Source of the DNA: Platerodrilus igneus
Lineage: Eukaryota > Arthropoda > Insecta > Coleoptera > Lycidae
Reading direction: 5' to 3'
DNA length: 64,000 nucleotides
Assembly: GCA_036346225.1 (NCBI GenBank)
Contig: JARFIW010001369.1
Coordinates: 4,096,001 to 4,160,000, forward strand
Shown: piece by piece, positions 63,825 through 64,000 of the stretch
Position numbering within the stretch: the stretch's first letter is position 1
How the letters are laid out: each line of letters opens with the position of its first letter
The notes under the pieces: generated by a model
The model's database searches: none
What the model was told of the DNA's origin: nothing
Seen by the model: the letters and a program-made list of their open reading frames with translations, nothing else
Made by a program: the position numbers and the translations under genes

Positions 63825-64000
63825 ATGGATGTTATTTTTAATTTAAGTGAAAAAAGGTTCTCTCAGCTTACTTTTCAAGAACAATTAGCTGTTAAAGATC
63901 AGGGTCATCCTATACCAGAACTGAACATTGAAATTCCTGGTACAAGTCGTGGTAAAACTTATAAAAGGCAGTTCAATACAAACATTTATCAAAGAAACAG
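63825..64000 (+). CDS. Partial frame resembling ZMYM/hAT-type transposon proteins
   Basis: Open from ATG 63825 to the window end (58 codons): MDVIFNLSEKRFSQLTFQEQ, LAVKDQGHPIPELNIEIPGT, then GKTYKRQFNTNIYQRN. The 'GR.Y.R.FN...Y....WL' pattern precedes the TTF/ZMYM-type zinc region of hAT-related transposases and zinc finger MYM-like proteins in insects. Truncated, so neither intactness nor domestication can be judged. Confidence 0.5.
   Translation, partial: MDVIFNLSEKRFSQLTFQEQLAVKDQGHPIPELNIEIPGTSRGKTYKRQFNTNIYQRN

Noticed and set aside
1..64000. CRISPR array, bacterial operon, ribosomal RNA or viral genome segment
   Set aside because: No short regularly spaced repeats with unique spacers, no Shine-Dalgarno-linked gene runs and no rRNA core sequences; introns and element types are eukaryotic.

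Overview
This window is a stretch of AT-rich animal nuclear DNA, almost certainly from an insect. The evidence is two conserved eukaryotic genes split by GT-AG introns, and an arthropod-style repeat load: mariner-type elements with DUF4817-like transposases, Penelope-like elements with a GIY-YIG endonuclease, Ty3/Gypsy elements, APE-type LINEs, a SWIM-domain MULE and tRNA-derived SINEs. I cannot name the order or species. Most of the sequence is repeats, many nested in one another. There is nothing bacterial: no operons, CRISPR arrays or rRNA.

Layout. 1-5370: tandem satellite with a higher-order unit of about 409 bp made of three related monomers (about 117+144+148 bp), homogeneous inside and decaying at its right edge. 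6190-21263 (+): an intact four-exon gene for a very-long-chain (3R)-3-hydroxyacyl-CoA dehydratase (HACD/PTPLA family, 233 aa). Its 14.3 kb intron 2 holds a tRNA-like palindrome, two adjacent fold-back DNA transposons, an LTR/primer-site remnant, a decayed Gypsy and a SINE. 22-30 kb: two Penelope-like elements, one split by a SINE with an 11-bp target duplication, the other broken by a LINE. 29.9-34.6 kb: a second LINE family whose 3' tail is reiterated in tandem, with another SINE inside it. 34.6-41.4 kb: mostly unannotatable, with one exon-like segment at 38928-39038. 41.4-45.8 kb: a LINE endonuclease fragment, an internally deleted Gypsy and two DNA-transposon remnants.

46012-53642: a complete MULE with long inverted repeats and an 8-bp target duplication. 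Its transposase gene is interrupted by a nearly intact 3.9 kb Gypsy element (48539-52474) with 139/140-bp LTRs and a 5-bp target duplication. That Gypsy lacks a normal tRNA primer site. Instead, 16 nt just inside its 5' LTR are perfectly complementary to the middle of its own LTR, an arrangement like Tf1/sushi self-priming. I consider this the most interesting signal in the window.

53.7-57.6 kb: a 260-bp direct-repeat pair around a CA-rich interior, then a 140-bp tandem repeat. 58.8-64 kb: a THAP-domain remnant, the 5' exons of the TFIIF beta subunit gene (+), an antisense intronless pyruvate carboxylase pseudogene, and the start of a possible ZMYM/hAT-type reading frame cut by the window end.

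The two cellular genes are unrelated in function: one is fatty-acid elongation in the ER, the other RNA polymerase II initiation. Almost everything else is mobile or derived from mobile DNA.
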